Positions 1 through 9,382 of a stretch of 64,000 nt of DNA are shown one piece after another (the stretch's first letter is position 1; the number at the start of each line of letters is the position of its first letter). Both the position numbers and the translations under genes were made by a program. The notes beneath the pieces were generated by a model that made no database searches, was not told where the DNA came from, and worked only from the letters and a program-made list of their open reading frames with translations. The DNA comes from Halorussus sp. MSC15.2. GTDB taxonomy: Archaea; Halobacteriota; Halobacteria; Halobacteriales; Haladaptataceae. The stretch is from positions 124,001 to 188,000 of the forward strand of contig NZ_VSLZ01000003.1 in assembly GCF_010747475.1 (NCBI RefSeq). Reading direction: 5' to 3'.

Positions 1-44
1 CGCACCGCGATTCGCTCGCTTCGCGTCGAGTTCGTAGGAACCCG

Positions 45-66
45 GTCCCCGAGTACTCTCGGGGAC
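45..66. terminator. Hairpin downstream of the Cys-rich gene
   Basis: GTCCCCGAG and CTCGGGGAC form a perfect 9-bp stem with a TACT loop. It lies just past the stop of the minus-strand gene ending at 76, where a transcript end is expected. No clear T tract follows on that strand, so the terminator role is inferred. Confidence 0.4.
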
Positions 67-75
67 GACACCGTT

Positions 76-708
76 CTAACAGCAGACGCAACAGAAGTGA
101 CAGCCGTCGGGCTGACAGCACCCACAGCACGTCGTTCCGCTCGGACAGTCGTAGTGGTCGTCGGTCGTCGGGCCGTCGGTGTCGTTGACGGTGTAGAACC
201 GCTCACCGCTTTCCGGGAACAGACCGACGTTCAGCACTTCCTCACCGTAATCGCGAACGAGCACGATTTCGGGCCGAACGGCGCCGTCGATTCGTCGGGC
301 AGTGAACTTGACGCCGTCGAGGGTGTCGCCGGCGGTAGGGTCCTCTAGGTCCGCGAGGTCGAGGTCCGCGGCCGAGTGGCTGTCGAGGTACCCCTCGGCG
401 GCGACTTCTGCCAGCAGGTCCTCGTGGTCGCGGAACGCGTCGCGGACTGCCTCCGGCGAGCGATACTGTGCGGTGACGGCGCGTTCTTGCATGCGGGAGA
501 CGTCGGTCGATGGGTCTCTCTCGCTCGCGCTACCGAGACCGGAGAACCCGACGACCGAACCGACGGCAGCAAGAACACCGCCGACGACGCTTCGGCGGGA
601 CGCCGAGGTTTCGGTCACGTTTCCGAACGTCGCACGTTCGAGCAGCGATTGCTTGCTCGGTGGAGTATCTGACGACATTGCGCGATACTTGTTAACCCCC
701 CCACTCAT
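76..708 (-). CDS. Tat-exported protein with a ten-cysteine C-terminal tail (halocin-like layout)
   Basis: The 210-residue protein has a twin-arginine signal near residues 37-60 (SRRSVVGGVLAAVGSVVGF), so export in folded form is likely. A globular domain of about 120 residues follows. The last 24 residues hold ten cysteines (CPSGTTCCGCCQPDGC then HFCCVCC), and there are none before. This layout recalls precursors such as halocin C8, whose mature C-terminal peptide also has ten cysteines, but I see no sequence match to it. A TATA element lies about 25 nt upstream, so the first ATG is probably the start of a leaderless transcript. No maturase or immunity gene is visible nearby. Alternatives are a metal-binding or redox tail. 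The function is unknown. Confidence 0.8.
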   Translation of the reverse strand: MSGGVNKYRAMSSDTPPSKQSLLERATFGNVTETSASRRSVVGGVLAAVGSVVGFSGLGSASERDPSTDVSRMQERAVTAQYRSPEAVRDAFRDHEDLLAEVAAEGYLDSHSAADLDLADLEDPTAGDTLDGVKFTARRIDGAVRPEIVLVRDYGEEVLNVGLFPESGERFYTVNDTDGPTTDDHYDCPSGTTCCGCCQPDGCHFCCVCC

Positions 709-732
709 TTATGATATGTGCCTAATTGTTTG

Positions 733-742
733 TAATATATTG
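733..742 (-). promoter_or_regulatory. TATA element of the Cys-rich gene
   Basis: Read on the minus strand this is CAATATATTA, ending 25 nt before the ATG at 708. That is the normal haloarchaeal TATA distance for a leaderless mRNA and supports the chosen start. Confidence 0.6.
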
Positions 743-858
743 TAATCGCGGTGGCGGTGGACACGCCGCCGACGGTGGTCTCGTCGCCGACCGACAGAGT
801 CGCTGTCGGTCCAACCCGCGTTTTTAAAGTGGGTCAGTCGCATATCAACGGATAACGA

Positions 859-2025
859 ATGAGCGAGGATTTCTACGACGTACTCGGCGTGAGCAGAGAC
901 GCCGACGAAGACGAAATCAAGTCCGCCTACCGAGAGAAGGCGACGGAGTACCATCCCGACGTGAGCGACGACCCGAACGCCGAGGAGAAGTTCAAGAAGG
1001 TGAAGAAGGCCAAGGAAGTGCTGACCGACGAGGAGAAGCGCCAAGCCTACGACCAGATGGGTCACGAGCGCTTCGAACAGGCCGAGAAGCGCGGCGGTTT
1101 CGACGGCGGTGCTGGCGGCGCTGGCGGCATGGGCGGTCAAGGCCCGTTCGGCGGCGGTGCCGGAGGCGGTATGGGCGGCGGCATGGGCGACATCTTCGAA
1201 CAGTTCTTCGGCGGCGGCGGTCGCGGCCGCCAGTCCAACCGACCCCAGAAGGGGCAGGACCTCCGGACGCGCCTGACCATCGACCTCGAAGACGCCTACG
1301 AGGGCGTCCAGAAGCAGGTCAGCGTCCGCCGCCCCGAACGGTGTGACGAGTGCGACGGCGAGGGTCACCCGCCGGACACCGACTCGCACACCTGTCAGGA
1401 GTGTAACGGCCGCGGACAGGTCACGCAGGTCCAGCAGACCCCGCTCGGCCGCGTCCAGCAGACCCAGACCTGCCGCCACTGCGGCGGCGAGGGCGAAATC
1501 TACGCCGAGACGTGTTCGACCTGCGGCGGCGACGGCACGGTCCGGAAAGAGGCCACGCTGTCGGTCGAAGTCCCGGCGGGTATCCAGTCGGGCCAGAGCC
1601 TCCAGATGGAAGGTGAGGGTGCGCCCGGCCCGAACGGCGGGCCGAACGGCGACCTGCTCATCGAGGTCGAAGTCGAGGACCATCCCGACTTCGAGCGCGA
1701 CGGCGACGACCTCCACCGGCAGGAACCCATCTCGTTCCCGCAGGCGACGTTCGGCGACACCGTCGAGGTTCCGACGCTGGACGGGACCGTCGAGATGGAC
1801 GTGCCCGCCGGAACCCAGAGCGGCGAGACATTCCGCCTGAAGGACAAAGGCATGCCGCGTCTGCGGCGTCGGGGTCAGGGCGACCTCTACGTGCAGGTGC
1901 AGGTCGTGACGCCCTCCGACCTCAATCAGGAGCAGAAGGAGGCGCTGGAGCAGTTCGCCGAGGCCGGTGGCGAGGAGGTCAGCGTGGACGAAGGTTTCTT
2001 CGAGAAGATAAAGAACAGTTTCTGA
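859..2025 (+). CDS. dnaJ: Chaperone DnaJ (Hsp40, type I)
   Basis: Cytosolic co-chaperone that stimulates DnaK ATPase and binds unfolded proteins. The J domain carries the HPD motif at residues 32-34. A Gly-rich linker follows (about 79-125), then four zinc-finger CxxC motifs at 162-165, 179-182, 205-208 and 219-222, and then the C-terminal substrate-binding beta domains. The length of 388 residues is normal and all domains are present. No dnaK lies in the window; in many haloarchaea dnaK is upstream, but here the upstream gene is on the other strand. Confidence 0.97.
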   Translation: MSEDFYDVLGVSRDADEDEIKSAYREKATEYHPDVSDDPNAEEKFKKVKKAKEVLTDEEKRQAYDQMGHERFEQAEKRGGFDGGAGGAGGMGGQGPFGGGAGGGMGGGMGDIFEQFFGGGGRGRQSNRPQKGQDLRTRLTIDLEDAYEGVQKQVSVRRPERCDECDGEGHPPDTDSHTCQECNGRGQVTQVQQTPLGRVQQTQTCRHCGGEGEIYAETCSTCGGDGTVRKEATLSVEVPAGIQSGQSLQMEGEGAPGPNGGPNGDLLIEVEVEDHPDFERDGDDLHRQEPISFPQATFGDTVEVPTLDGTVEMDVPAGTQSGETFRLKDKGMPRLRRRGQGDLYVQVQVVTPSDLNQEQKEALEQFAEAGGEEVSVDEGFFEKIKNSF

Positions 2026-2273
2026 GACCGCGCTCTTTCGAGAGCGTTCGACCGTAGTTCCGGTGCTGCGAGTCGAGTTCCGTTGCCGAGTGGTGTAGAT
2101 TACTCACGCTCCGGACAGCGGCCGATGTGTCGTACCGCCGGGATTTTATACCGAGCGGCGGGGCCGACCGGTACCGTGTCCGAATCGAACAGTTCGCCTC
2201 TGGCGGTGTTTCCGGAGGTCCGACCCTCCGACAGACCACCGATTTTTGTCCCCGGACTTCGTACGTCCGACCG

Positions 2274-3260
2274 ATGCCGCCAGCGCCGAAGTACCCGTCG
2301 TTCGCCGCCGTCACGATGTTCGTCCTCGGACTGCTCATCGTCCTCGCTCGGGCCTCGCAGGCGATGTTCGAGGACCCCGAAGCGGCCGACGAGCGACCCG
2401 CAACCGACGAGGCGGAGTCCCGCGTTCCCGCGACCGGCGCGGCCCGCATCGAGCGCCACGCCGACACCGGGAAGGGACGACACGAACGCCGAATCCTCGA
2501 CGACGACGAGTCGAACCCGTGGAGCGACGAGACCGGTCGGCGCACCGAGGAGTCGCCGTGGGGCGAGAACCGGGCCGAGACCGACGCCCGGCGAGCGCGG
2601 GACCCGACGACCGAACCGTCTGTACCCGAGCAGCAGGCGGGCGGCGCGGAGGAGGACCTGAACTTCTCGACCGGCGCGCTACTGACCAACGTCGCGTTCA
2701 GTCAGGGACTGCTCGGCGCGGCAATCGTCGCCGCGGCGTGGCTCGCCGACGTCCCCCTCGCCGCGCTCGGCGTACGCCTCGGCGACCCGTGGAGCGTCGG
2801 TCTCCCCGCCGTCGGGGTCGGGGCGGCGGTCGGCGTCGCGCTGTACGCCGCCAACGAACTGAGTACGACGCTCGCGGACGCCGCGGGCATCGAGTACTCC
2901 GAGGGTCTCAGGGAGGCGCTCGCGCCCGACACGCTCGGCGGGTGGGCGGTGCTGCTCGTGGTCGTCCTCCCCGTTATCGCGGGCTTCGAGGAACTGCTGT
3001 TCCGCGCGGCGCTCGTCGGCGCGTTCGCCACGGGGTTCGGACTCTCGCCGTGGTTGCTCGCGGCGTTCTCGACGGTGGCGTTCGCCGTCGGTCACGGCGC
3101 GCAGGGACCCGGCGGGGTCGCGGTCACCGGCCTGCTCGGGTTCGCGCTGGCGGCCGCGTTCGTCCTCACGGGGAGTCTACTGGTCGTCGTCGTCGCCCAC
3201 TACCTCGTGAACGCGCTGGAGTTCGTCGTCCACGAAGGTCTCGGAGTCGAGTGGACGTGA
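2274..3260 (+). CDS. CPBP-family intramembrane glutamic endopeptidase
   Basis: The 328-residue membrane protein has one N-terminal hydrophobic segment (about 11-28), a long acidic, polar linker (about 32-130), and then a multi-TM CPBP (Rce1-like/ABI) domain. The signature residues are present: EE at 239-240 followed by R244, H274, and H309 with N313. These form the active site of the Rce1-type protease family. The ATG at 2274 was chosen over an upstream ATG in the same frame because the protein begins cleanly before the first TM segment there. The substrate is unknown. The extended linker is not part of the catalytic core. Confidence 0.88.
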   Translation: MPPAPKYPSFAAVTMFVLGLLIVLARASQAMFEDPEAADERPATDEAESRVPATGAARIERHADTGKGRHERRILDDDESNPWSDETGRRTEESPWGENRAETDARRARDPTTEPSVPEQQAGGAEEDLNFSTGALLTNVAFSQGLLGAAIVAAAWLADVPLAALGVRLGDPWSVGLPAVGVGAAVGVALYAANELSTTLADAAGIEYSEGLREALAPDTLGGWAVLLVVVLPVIAGFEELLFRAALVGAFATGFGLSPWLLAAFSTVAFAVGHGAQGPGGVAVTGLLGFALAAAFVLTGSLLVVVVAHYLVNALEFVVHEGLGVEWT

Positions 3261-3299
3261 GAACAACTTTACCATTTCCGAGAGTAACTCGAATCGACA

Positions 3300-4184
3300 G
3301 TGAACTCCGACCCGTCCACACACGACACGAGCGTCCCCGCCGACGAATCCCCGGAGAACTCCGGGAGAGACGGGTTCTTCGGCTTCGTAGTCGGTCTCTA
3401 CGCCGCGGCGTTGGTTACACCGGCGGTTCTCGTCGGGGTCGCGCTGTGGGCGACGACCGAACCCGGCGTCATGTTCTTCGTCCTCCTCGGCACCGCCGTC
3501 GTCGTCGCCGGGGCGGTCGGACGAGTCGCTCGTCGGGAGTCGCTGGCCGTCCGTCTCGGGGCGACGCGCTGGGTGTGGGCCGCGATAGTCGTCCCCCTCG
3601 CGTACGTGTCGTTGCCGCTCGTCGCAGACCTCGCCGGTAACACCCTCCCCGACCCGGTGGGTTCCGTCGCGATACTCGCGGCGATGTTCGGACTCGTCGG
3701 CGGCATCGGTCTCGTCGCGGCGTCGCACAACCGACACGCGAAAGCGGTCCTCCGCGACGCTCCGGCGGCAGTCGAGTTCGAAGCCCGCGCCCCGGAGCGC
3801 GACAGAGCGCGCGCGAAGCGGGCCGCGGGCGGCCTGTTCGTCGCTGGGACGCTCGGTTTCGTCGCCGGAATACACCTCGACCTCGACCCGCTGCGTTGGC
3901 TGTTCCAGATACTCGTCCCGACGGCGGCGGGACTCTACGGCGCGACGAACGAGCGTGAGGTTCGGGTCTCGGAGGTGGGACTGGTAACGGGGAGTCCGGT
4001 CCACAAGCGGTTGCGCCCGTGGTCGGCCTACGAGAGCTACGACGTGACCGAGACGGCCATCGTCGTCCGGCGTGCGGGGTGGTCCCCGTGGGGGGTCCGG
4101 GACGTACGCCGGGACCCCGACGACGTGGACGACCCCGAAGCGGTCGCGGCGGCGCTGGACCGATTCCTCCCGTTGCGGGAGTAG
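3300..4184 (+). CDS. Membrane protein with PH-like C-terminal domain
   Basis: A 294-residue protein starting at GTG. It has about four or five hydrophobic segments in residues 28-150, a polar stretch with arginines, a further TM pair (about 180-215), and a C-terminal soluble part that reads like a bacterial-type PH domain (beta-rich, with WSAYESYDV and WSPWGVRDVRRDP). A similar design is seen in the gene at 33925-34716. It follows the CPBP gene by 39 nt on the same strand, so the two may be co-transcribed. The function is unknown. Confidence 0.8.
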   Translation: MNSDPSTHDTSVPADESPENSGRDGFFGFVVGLYAAALVTPAVLVGVALWATTEPGVMFFVLLGTAVVVAGAVGRVARRESLAVRLGATRWVWAAIVVPLAYVSLPLVADLAGNTLPDPVGSVAILAAMFGLVGGIGLVAASHNRHAKAVLRDAPAAVEFEARAPERDRARAKRAAGGLFVAGTLGFVAGIHLDLDPLRWLFQILVPTAAGLYGATNEREVRVSEVGLVTGSPVHKRLRPWSAYESYDVTETAIVVRRAGWSPWGVRDVRRDPDDVDDPEAVAAALDRFLPLRE

Positions 4185-4287
4185 GTCCGGCGATAGTTCC
4201 GCTCGGGCGCGAACAGACGCCCGGCGCTGCCGCGAGGAAGCAAACTACTTTGCGGACCCCCGCAACATTTGCCACACGGAGGACACC

Positions 4288-6308
4288 ATGGATACGCTCG
4301 AAGACGTGGACGAGGTCGTCCACGAACCCAGCGAGGAGTTCGTGGAATCGACAAACGTCTACCAGTTCATGCAGGAGTACGGCATCGAGGACTACGACGA
4401 GTTGATAGACCGGACCACCACCGAGATGTCGGGGGTCGAGGAGTCCGGCGTGGAGTGGTTCTGGGACGAGATGGTCGAGTACCTCGGCATCGACTTCTAC
4501 GAGGACTACGACAGCGTCCGCGACAACAGCGAAGGGCCGGAGTTCTCGGAGTGGTACCCCGGCGGCGAACTCAACGTCGCGCACAACGTGGTAGACCGCC
4601 ACGCCGCGCCGGACAGCGAGACCCGGAACAAGGTCGCCTGCCTCTGGGAGGGCGAGGACGGCGAGGTCCGGGAGATTACCTTCCACGAACTCCACCGCCA
4701 GTCCAACAAGGTTGCCAACGCGCTCGAAGAGCGCGGCGTCGGGACGGGCGACACGGTCGGTCTCTACATGCCGATGGTTCCCGAGGTCATCTCCATCCTC
4801 TACGGCGCGTTCAAGGTCGGCGCTATCGCGGTGCCCATCTTCTCCGGGTTCGGCGTGGACGCCACCGCGACCCGCATCGAGGACCCCGAGTGTTCGGTGC
4901 TGTTCACCGCGGACGGCTTCTACCGGCGCGGCAGCGAGGTGTCCCTGAAGGGCACCGCAGACGAGGCCATCGAACAGGCGGGCCACGTCGAGCACACCGT
5001 CGTCTACGATAGATTCGGAACGCGCGAGCGGGGCGACGACGCCGAGACCGACGTCCCGTGGAACGACGACCGCGACGAGTGGTGGGACGAGGCGGTCGAG
5101 ACCCAGTCCGACGAGTACGAGACGAAGTCGCTGGGGTCGAGCGACGAGTCGATGTTGCTCTACTCCTCGGGGACCACCGGCAAGCCGAAAGGCATCGTCC
5201 ACACCCACGCCGGGGCCCTGATGCAGGCCGCCAAGGAGATTTACTTCGGCTTCGACCACAAGCCCGCCGACCGGTTCTTCTGGGTGTCGGACATCGGGTG
5301 GATGATGGGACCGTGGACGCTCGTCGGCAACCACGCCTTCGGCGGCACCGTCTTCATGTACGAGGGCGCGCCGACCACCCCGAACCCGACCGCTTCTGGG
5401 AGATGATAGACCGCCACGGCATCTCGACGTTCGGTATCTCGCCCACGGCGATTCGCGCGCTCCGAAAGTACGGCGACGAACACGTCGAGAAGCACGACCT
5501 CTCGACGCTCCGTCTTCTGGGTTCGACGGGCGAACCGTGGGACCCCGAGAGTTGGCAGTGGTTCTACGAGAAGGTCGGCGGGGGCCGAGCGCCCATCATC
5601 AACATCTCGGGCGGTACCGAAATCATGGGCTGTTTCCTGATGCCGATGCCCATCCAATCGCTCAAGCCCTGCACGCTCGGCGGGCCGGGCCTCGGCATGG
5701 ACATCGACATCGTGAACTCGCAGGGCGAGTCCATCGCCGACACCCACGAGCGCGGCTTCCTCGTGGCCCGCGACTCCTGTCCGTCGATGACCAAGAGCCT
5801 CTGGTCGGGCGACGAGCGCTACCTCGAGGAGTACTGGTCGAGTTTCGAGGACCCGCCGCTGTGGGACCACGGCGACTGGGCGCAGAAGGACGAGGACGGC
5901 TTCTGGTTCCTCCACGGCCGCGCCGACGACGCCATCAACGTGGCGGGCCGGAAGGTCGGTCCCGCGGAGGTCGAGGGCGCACTCATGGACCACGACACCG
6001 TCAATCAGGCCGCCGCGGTCGGCGTCCCGGACGACACCACCGGACATGCTGTGGTCGCCTACGTCATCCTCGAAGACGGCGTCGAGGCGAGCGACGACCT
6101 CCGCGAGGACCTCCGCGAGCAGGTCGGCGACGAACTCGGCAAGCCCTTCCGCCCGCGGGAGGTCCTGTTCGTCGAGGAGTTCCCTAAGACCCAGTCGGGC
6201 AAAATCATTCGGCGGGCCATCGAGGCCACCTACACCGGCGAGGACTTGGGCGACATGTCCTCCATCGAGAACCCCGACGCGCTGGACGAACTCGAAGCGG
6301 CGGAGTGA
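4288..6308 (+). pseudogene. Acetyl-CoA synthetase-like AMP-dependent ligase; frame broken as sequenced, probably an intact gene
   Basis: Activates a short-chain carboxylic acid to acyl-CoA through an acyl-AMP. The ATG at 4288 is preceded by GGAGG at 4278-4282. The ATP-binding motif YSSGTTGKPKG lies near residue 292, ISGGTEIMG and GDWAQKDEDG follow, and the C-terminal PKTQSGKIIRR holds the catalytic lysine. The frame breaks at about 5373: restoring one G (GCGCCG-G-ACCACC) joins the two halves as EGAPDHPEPDRFWEM and gives about 673 residues, the usual length for the acetyl-CoA synthetase family. Both halves are fully conserved, so a sequencing error is more likely than decay. The true acid substrate (acetate, propionate or another) cannot be read from sequence. 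Confidence 0.9.
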
Positions 6309-6362
6309 CCGCCCGCGAGCCGACTCCCGGTCGATTCTTCGCGCTGTCCGACCGGAAACGGA

Positions 6363-7316
6363 CTACCGATTCCGACTGACGGGGAAGTCCACTCTGTCGG
6401 GGTGGTCGTTCAGCGACGACAGGATTCGGTCGTACAGTTCGTTCCGGACCTGCGTGCCGCGCTTGGGATGGACCAGATACCGCAGTCGCAGGTCCACCCA
6501 CGACTCCTCCTGCCGGACGTTCACCGTCGGCCCGTCCCGGACTTCGAGTTCCACCGGCGTCTCGTCGAGTCGCTCGCGGTAGCGTCGAATCCGCGACCGC
6601 ATCTCCTCGCCGAGCAACGCCTCGGCCTCCCGTTCCATCACGGCCTTGGTGAACGCGAGGTCCGTCTCGTAGGCGACCTGCACGCCCAGTTCGTTCCAGA
6701 CGTACGGGAACTCCTCCCACGAGTAGTTGTAGACGTGCGAGGAGAGCACGACGCTGTTCGGGAGCGTGATGGTCCGACCCGACGGCTGGTGGGAGGAGAC
6801 CAGTTCGCCGTTTATCTCCCAGAGCGTCGTCACGAAGAAGTCCACGTCCACCACGTCGCCCTTCGACCCCTCGATGGCGACCCGGTCACCGACGTGGTAC
6901 GGGCGCTTGACGACGATGTAGAACCACCCGATGAGCGAGAACAGCGGTTGCTGGAGCGCGAACGTGACCGCGAAGCCGACGACGCCCAGCGAGAACAGCA
7001 CGCCGACCCACTGGGCGGTCAGGACGCCGAAGATGGCGACCGCCGTGACGGCGACGAAGACGAGTCGCAACACGTTTCGCGCGTCGTGTCGGCGGCGCTT
7101 GCTGGTCGTTCGCTCCACGACCGCCTCGAACGTGAGGCCGTAGACGCCGTAGGCGGCGGTGACGATGGCTCCGACGAGCAGGGCCTTCGTCAGCACGTCC
7201 ACGACGGGCAGTCCGGAGACGGTGAGAGGAGCGAAATCTAACTCGGCGACGACGCCCGCCGCGAGCGCGAGAACGACGGCCGAGAGCAGGGAGAGACGCT
7301 CGACGGAGCGGAGCAT
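6363..7316 (-). CDS. MscS-family mechanosensitive ion channel
   Basis: An inner-membrane channel that opens under membrane tension to release solutes on osmotic downshift, relevant to a halophile. From the ATG at 7316 the protein has about 317 residues. Four hydrophobic segments lie in residues 5-125; the last is the Gly/Ala-rich pore helix (GVVGFAVTFALQQPLFSLIGW). The beta domain follows with RVAIEGSKGDVVDVDFFVT and the loop TLPNSVVLS, typical of MscS. An in-frame ATG at 7355 would add 13 residues and is less likely. Confidence 0.93.
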   Translation of the reverse strand: MLRSVERLSLLSAVVLALAAGVVAELDFAPLTVSGLPVVDVLTKALLVGAIVTAAYGVYGLTFEAVVERTTSKRRRHDARNVLRLVFVAVTAVAIFGVLTAQWVGVLFSLGVVGFAVTFALQQPLFSLIGWFYIVVKRPYHVGDRVAIEGSKGDVVDVDFFVTTLWEINGELVSSHQPSGRTITLPNSVVLSSHVYNYSWEEFPYVWNELGVQVAYETDLAFTKAVMEREAEALLGEEMRSRIRRYRERLDETPVELEVRDGPTVNVRQEESWVDLRLRYLVHPKRGTQVRNELYDRILSSLNDHPDRVDFPVSRNR

Positions 7317-7380
7317 GGTGGCCGACTCGGACGACGGCGGTAAAACTCTTCGCAAGTCGCTCGTGGGGAACCGGGCGCGT

Positions 7381-8160
7381 TCACTCGAACAGCTTCTTCT
7401 CGCGGTCTATCGACTCGACTTTCGCCACGTCCTCGGCGTCGAGTTCGAGGTCCAGCGCCGCGAGGTTCTCTCTGAGGTGGTCGTCGCTGGCCGACCGCGG
7501 AATCGGGACGATGTTGTCCTTCTCCGCGAGCCACGCCAGACTGACCTGCGCGGGCGTCGCGTCGTGCTTCTCGGCGACGTCCCGAATCTCGGGAAGGTCG
7601 AACACCTCGCCCTGCGCCAGCGGCGAGTACGCCACGAGCGCGTAGTCGTGACGCTGGGCGTCGGCGAGCAGGTCCGCCTGCTGGTAGAGGGGGTGCATCT
7701 CCACCTGATTCGCCGCGAGCGGCGCGTCGAGAATCTCGCGGGCCTCGGCGACCTGTTCGGCGTCGAAGTTGCTCACGCCCACGGCGCGGACCCGGCCCTC
7801 GTCGCGGAGTCGGTCGAACGCCGACAGCGTCTCCTCGGGGTCGTAGGTGTCGACGGGTCGGTGGACGTAGAGCAAATCCACGTACCCGACGCCGAGTCGG
7901 TCGAGACTCTCGCGCGTGCTGGCGAGCACGTCGTCGTGCGCGAGGCTTTCGGCCCACACCTTCGTCGCCAGCGAGAGGTCCGCGCGCTCGACGGGGGCGC
8001 GCTCGACCCCGCGACCCACGACGCGCTCGTTCTCGTATATCTGGGCGGTGTCGAGGTGTCGATACCCCGTCTCGATTGCCGAGGCGATTCGCTCGGCGTC
8101 CTCGATACCCATCGTCCCGAGTCCGATTCTCGGCTCCGGTCGGAGCAGTTCGTCGCTCAT
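7381..8160 (-). CDS. Aldo/keto reductase
   Basis: An NAD(P)H-dependent oxidoreductase of the (beta/alpha)8 AKR superfamily that acts on carbonyl substrates. The catalytic residues are visible in order: the Asp/Tyr motif GYRHLDTAQIYENE, the Lys in LATKVW and the His in LLYVHRP. PRSASDDHLRENL near the C terminus matches the family's cofactor-binding region. The 259 residues are slightly short but complete. Its start overlaps the stop of the upstream gene (8157-8918) by 4 nt, so the two are co-transcribed and translationally coupled. The physiological substrate is unknown. Confidence 0.93.
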   Translation of the reverse strand: MSDELLRPEPRIGLGTMGIEDAERIASAIETGYRHLDTAQIYENERVVGRGVERAPVERADLSLATKVWAESLAHDDVLASTRESLDRLGVGYVDLLYVHRPVDTYDPEETLSAFDRLRDEGRVRAVGVSNFDAEQVAEAREILDAPLAANQVEMHPLYQQADLLADAQRHDYALVAYSPLAQGEVFDLPEIRDVAEKHDATPAQVSLAWLAEKDNIVPIPRSASDDHLRENLAALDLELDAEDVAKVESIDREKKLFE

Positions 8161-8918
8161 ACTCCGACCTTCGCGCCGGGGTAGTTAGTCCAACCGAACG
8201 TCGGCGGGACGACGACGCCACCCTCCTCGGGCGCGCCGCCCTGCGCGACGGCGAAGTCGCCCGTCGCGTCGTCGTCCGGGAGGAGAACCACCGCGCCAGC
8301 GAGCAGGGGCGCGACCACGCCCGCGACCGCTGTCCCGGCGACCGAGAACGGAGCGCGAACCGCCACCTCGTCGCCGGGCGCGAGTTCCCAGTCGTCGGCG
8401 ACCCTGCGGGCCGCCGCGAGGACCTCGGCGTGCGAGAGGGCGTTGTCACCGGCGACGATAGCGACCGTCTCCGGGTCGATGGGCGTCTCGGGGAACGCGG
8501 GGTTCTCGCTCCACACGTCGCGCTCGAAGTGCGCGACCGAGGGGTCGTCGGGCGGCCCGCCGTAGGCGACCCGCTGCGTTCCCGGCGGCACGTCGTAGTC
8601 GCCGATTTCGTCGCGAGGTGCGACGACGAGGCGAGCGTCGAAGTCATCGTCCCCGACAGAAGCGTCGGTCGTGCCGAACCGCGTCTTCGCACCCAACAGC
8701 GCCGCGCCGAGAAACGAGAAGACGGTCTCGGGGGCGGGGGCGTCCGCGACCGCCACGGTCGCCCCCTCGTGGACCCCGCGCCTGCGCCAGTAGTTGCCGG
8801 TCTTCCACGCCGTGTTGCAGAATCGGCGGTAGTCGTAGTGGCGGTTCCCTCGGGGCGCGACGAGCGCGGGGTCGTCGGACCGCCGGTCCCGAGCCACGAT
8901 GTCGCCGAGTGCGTCCAT
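8157..8918 (-). CDS. Truncated AMP-binding (acyl-CoA synthetase-like) protein
   Basis: The 253-residue protein resembles the N-terminal domain of AMP-dependent synthetases: RHYDYRRFCNTAWKTGNYWR matches the segment where full enzymes enter the adenylation domain. It lacks the Gly/Ser/Thr-rich ATP loop (SGTTGxPKG) and the C-terminal lysine lid, so it should not catalyse acyl activation. Both ends are intact in frame, so this is a short homologue rather than a fragment from a recent break. It shares a 4-nt overlap with the downstream aldo/keto reductase gene. A binding or regulatory role is possible. Confidence 0.7.
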   Translation of the reverse strand: MDALGDIVARDRRSDDPALVAPRGNRHYDYRRFCNTAWKTGNYWRRRGVHEGATVAVADAPAPETVFSFLGAALLGAKTRFGTTDASVGDDDFDARLVVAPRDEIGDYDVPPGTQRVAYGGPPDDPSVAHFERDVWSENPAFPETPIDPETVAIVAGDNALSHAEVLAAARRVADDWELAPGDEVAVRAPFSVAGTAVAGVVAPLLAGAVVLLPDDDATGDFAVAQGGAPEEGGVVVPPTFGWTNYPGAKVGV

Positions 8919-9023
8919 GTTCGAGGGGTTAGACCAGTACGCGAAAAGGGATGTCGGTTCGACGGGACGTCCGGGAGAGGTTCGACTTCGGACGGCCGTC
9001 AGGCGATTCCGGTGCTCGACTCG

Positions 9024-9224
9024 TCACTCCGCGACGCTGGCCTCGTCCTCGAACTCGATTTCGGTGTCGGTGCCGCCCGCGGACAGCAACGACCGCACCG
9101 CAATCGACCCGCCGGTTACGACGCCGACCCGCGTAGCGACCCGTTCGCCGCCCAGTTTGCGCACGAGCAGCGTCACGACGGCGAACACGACCAGCCCCTT
9201 CAGGAGGCTCTTCTTGAGTGCCAT
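9024..9224 (-). CDS. Small membrane protein, unknown function
   Basis: A 66-residue protein with a basic N terminus (MALKKSLLKG), one hydrophobic helix (about 8-22), a second weaker one (about 33-50), and an acidic tail (EIEFEDEASVAE). Length, charge asymmetry and codon use are typical of real small haloarchaeal membrane proteins. It lies alone between two larger minus-strand genes. No family is recognised. Confidence 0.6.
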   Translation of the reverse strand: MALKKSLLKGLVVFAVVTLLVRKLGGERVATRVGVVTGGSIAVRSLLSAGGTDTEIEFEDEASVAE

Positions 9225-9382
9225 ATCAGTACGAAAGACAGGTCGCGTCCAAGATATGTTTGTCGCTTCCGAGGGCGGGCGACGAACCTCGGAACCGCCG
9301 TGGCGCTCACCGCCGGATACCGAACCACGGCTGTCGCTCCGAGCGAGTCGCGATAATCGAAAGAAGAGGAACCAGTACGGCG

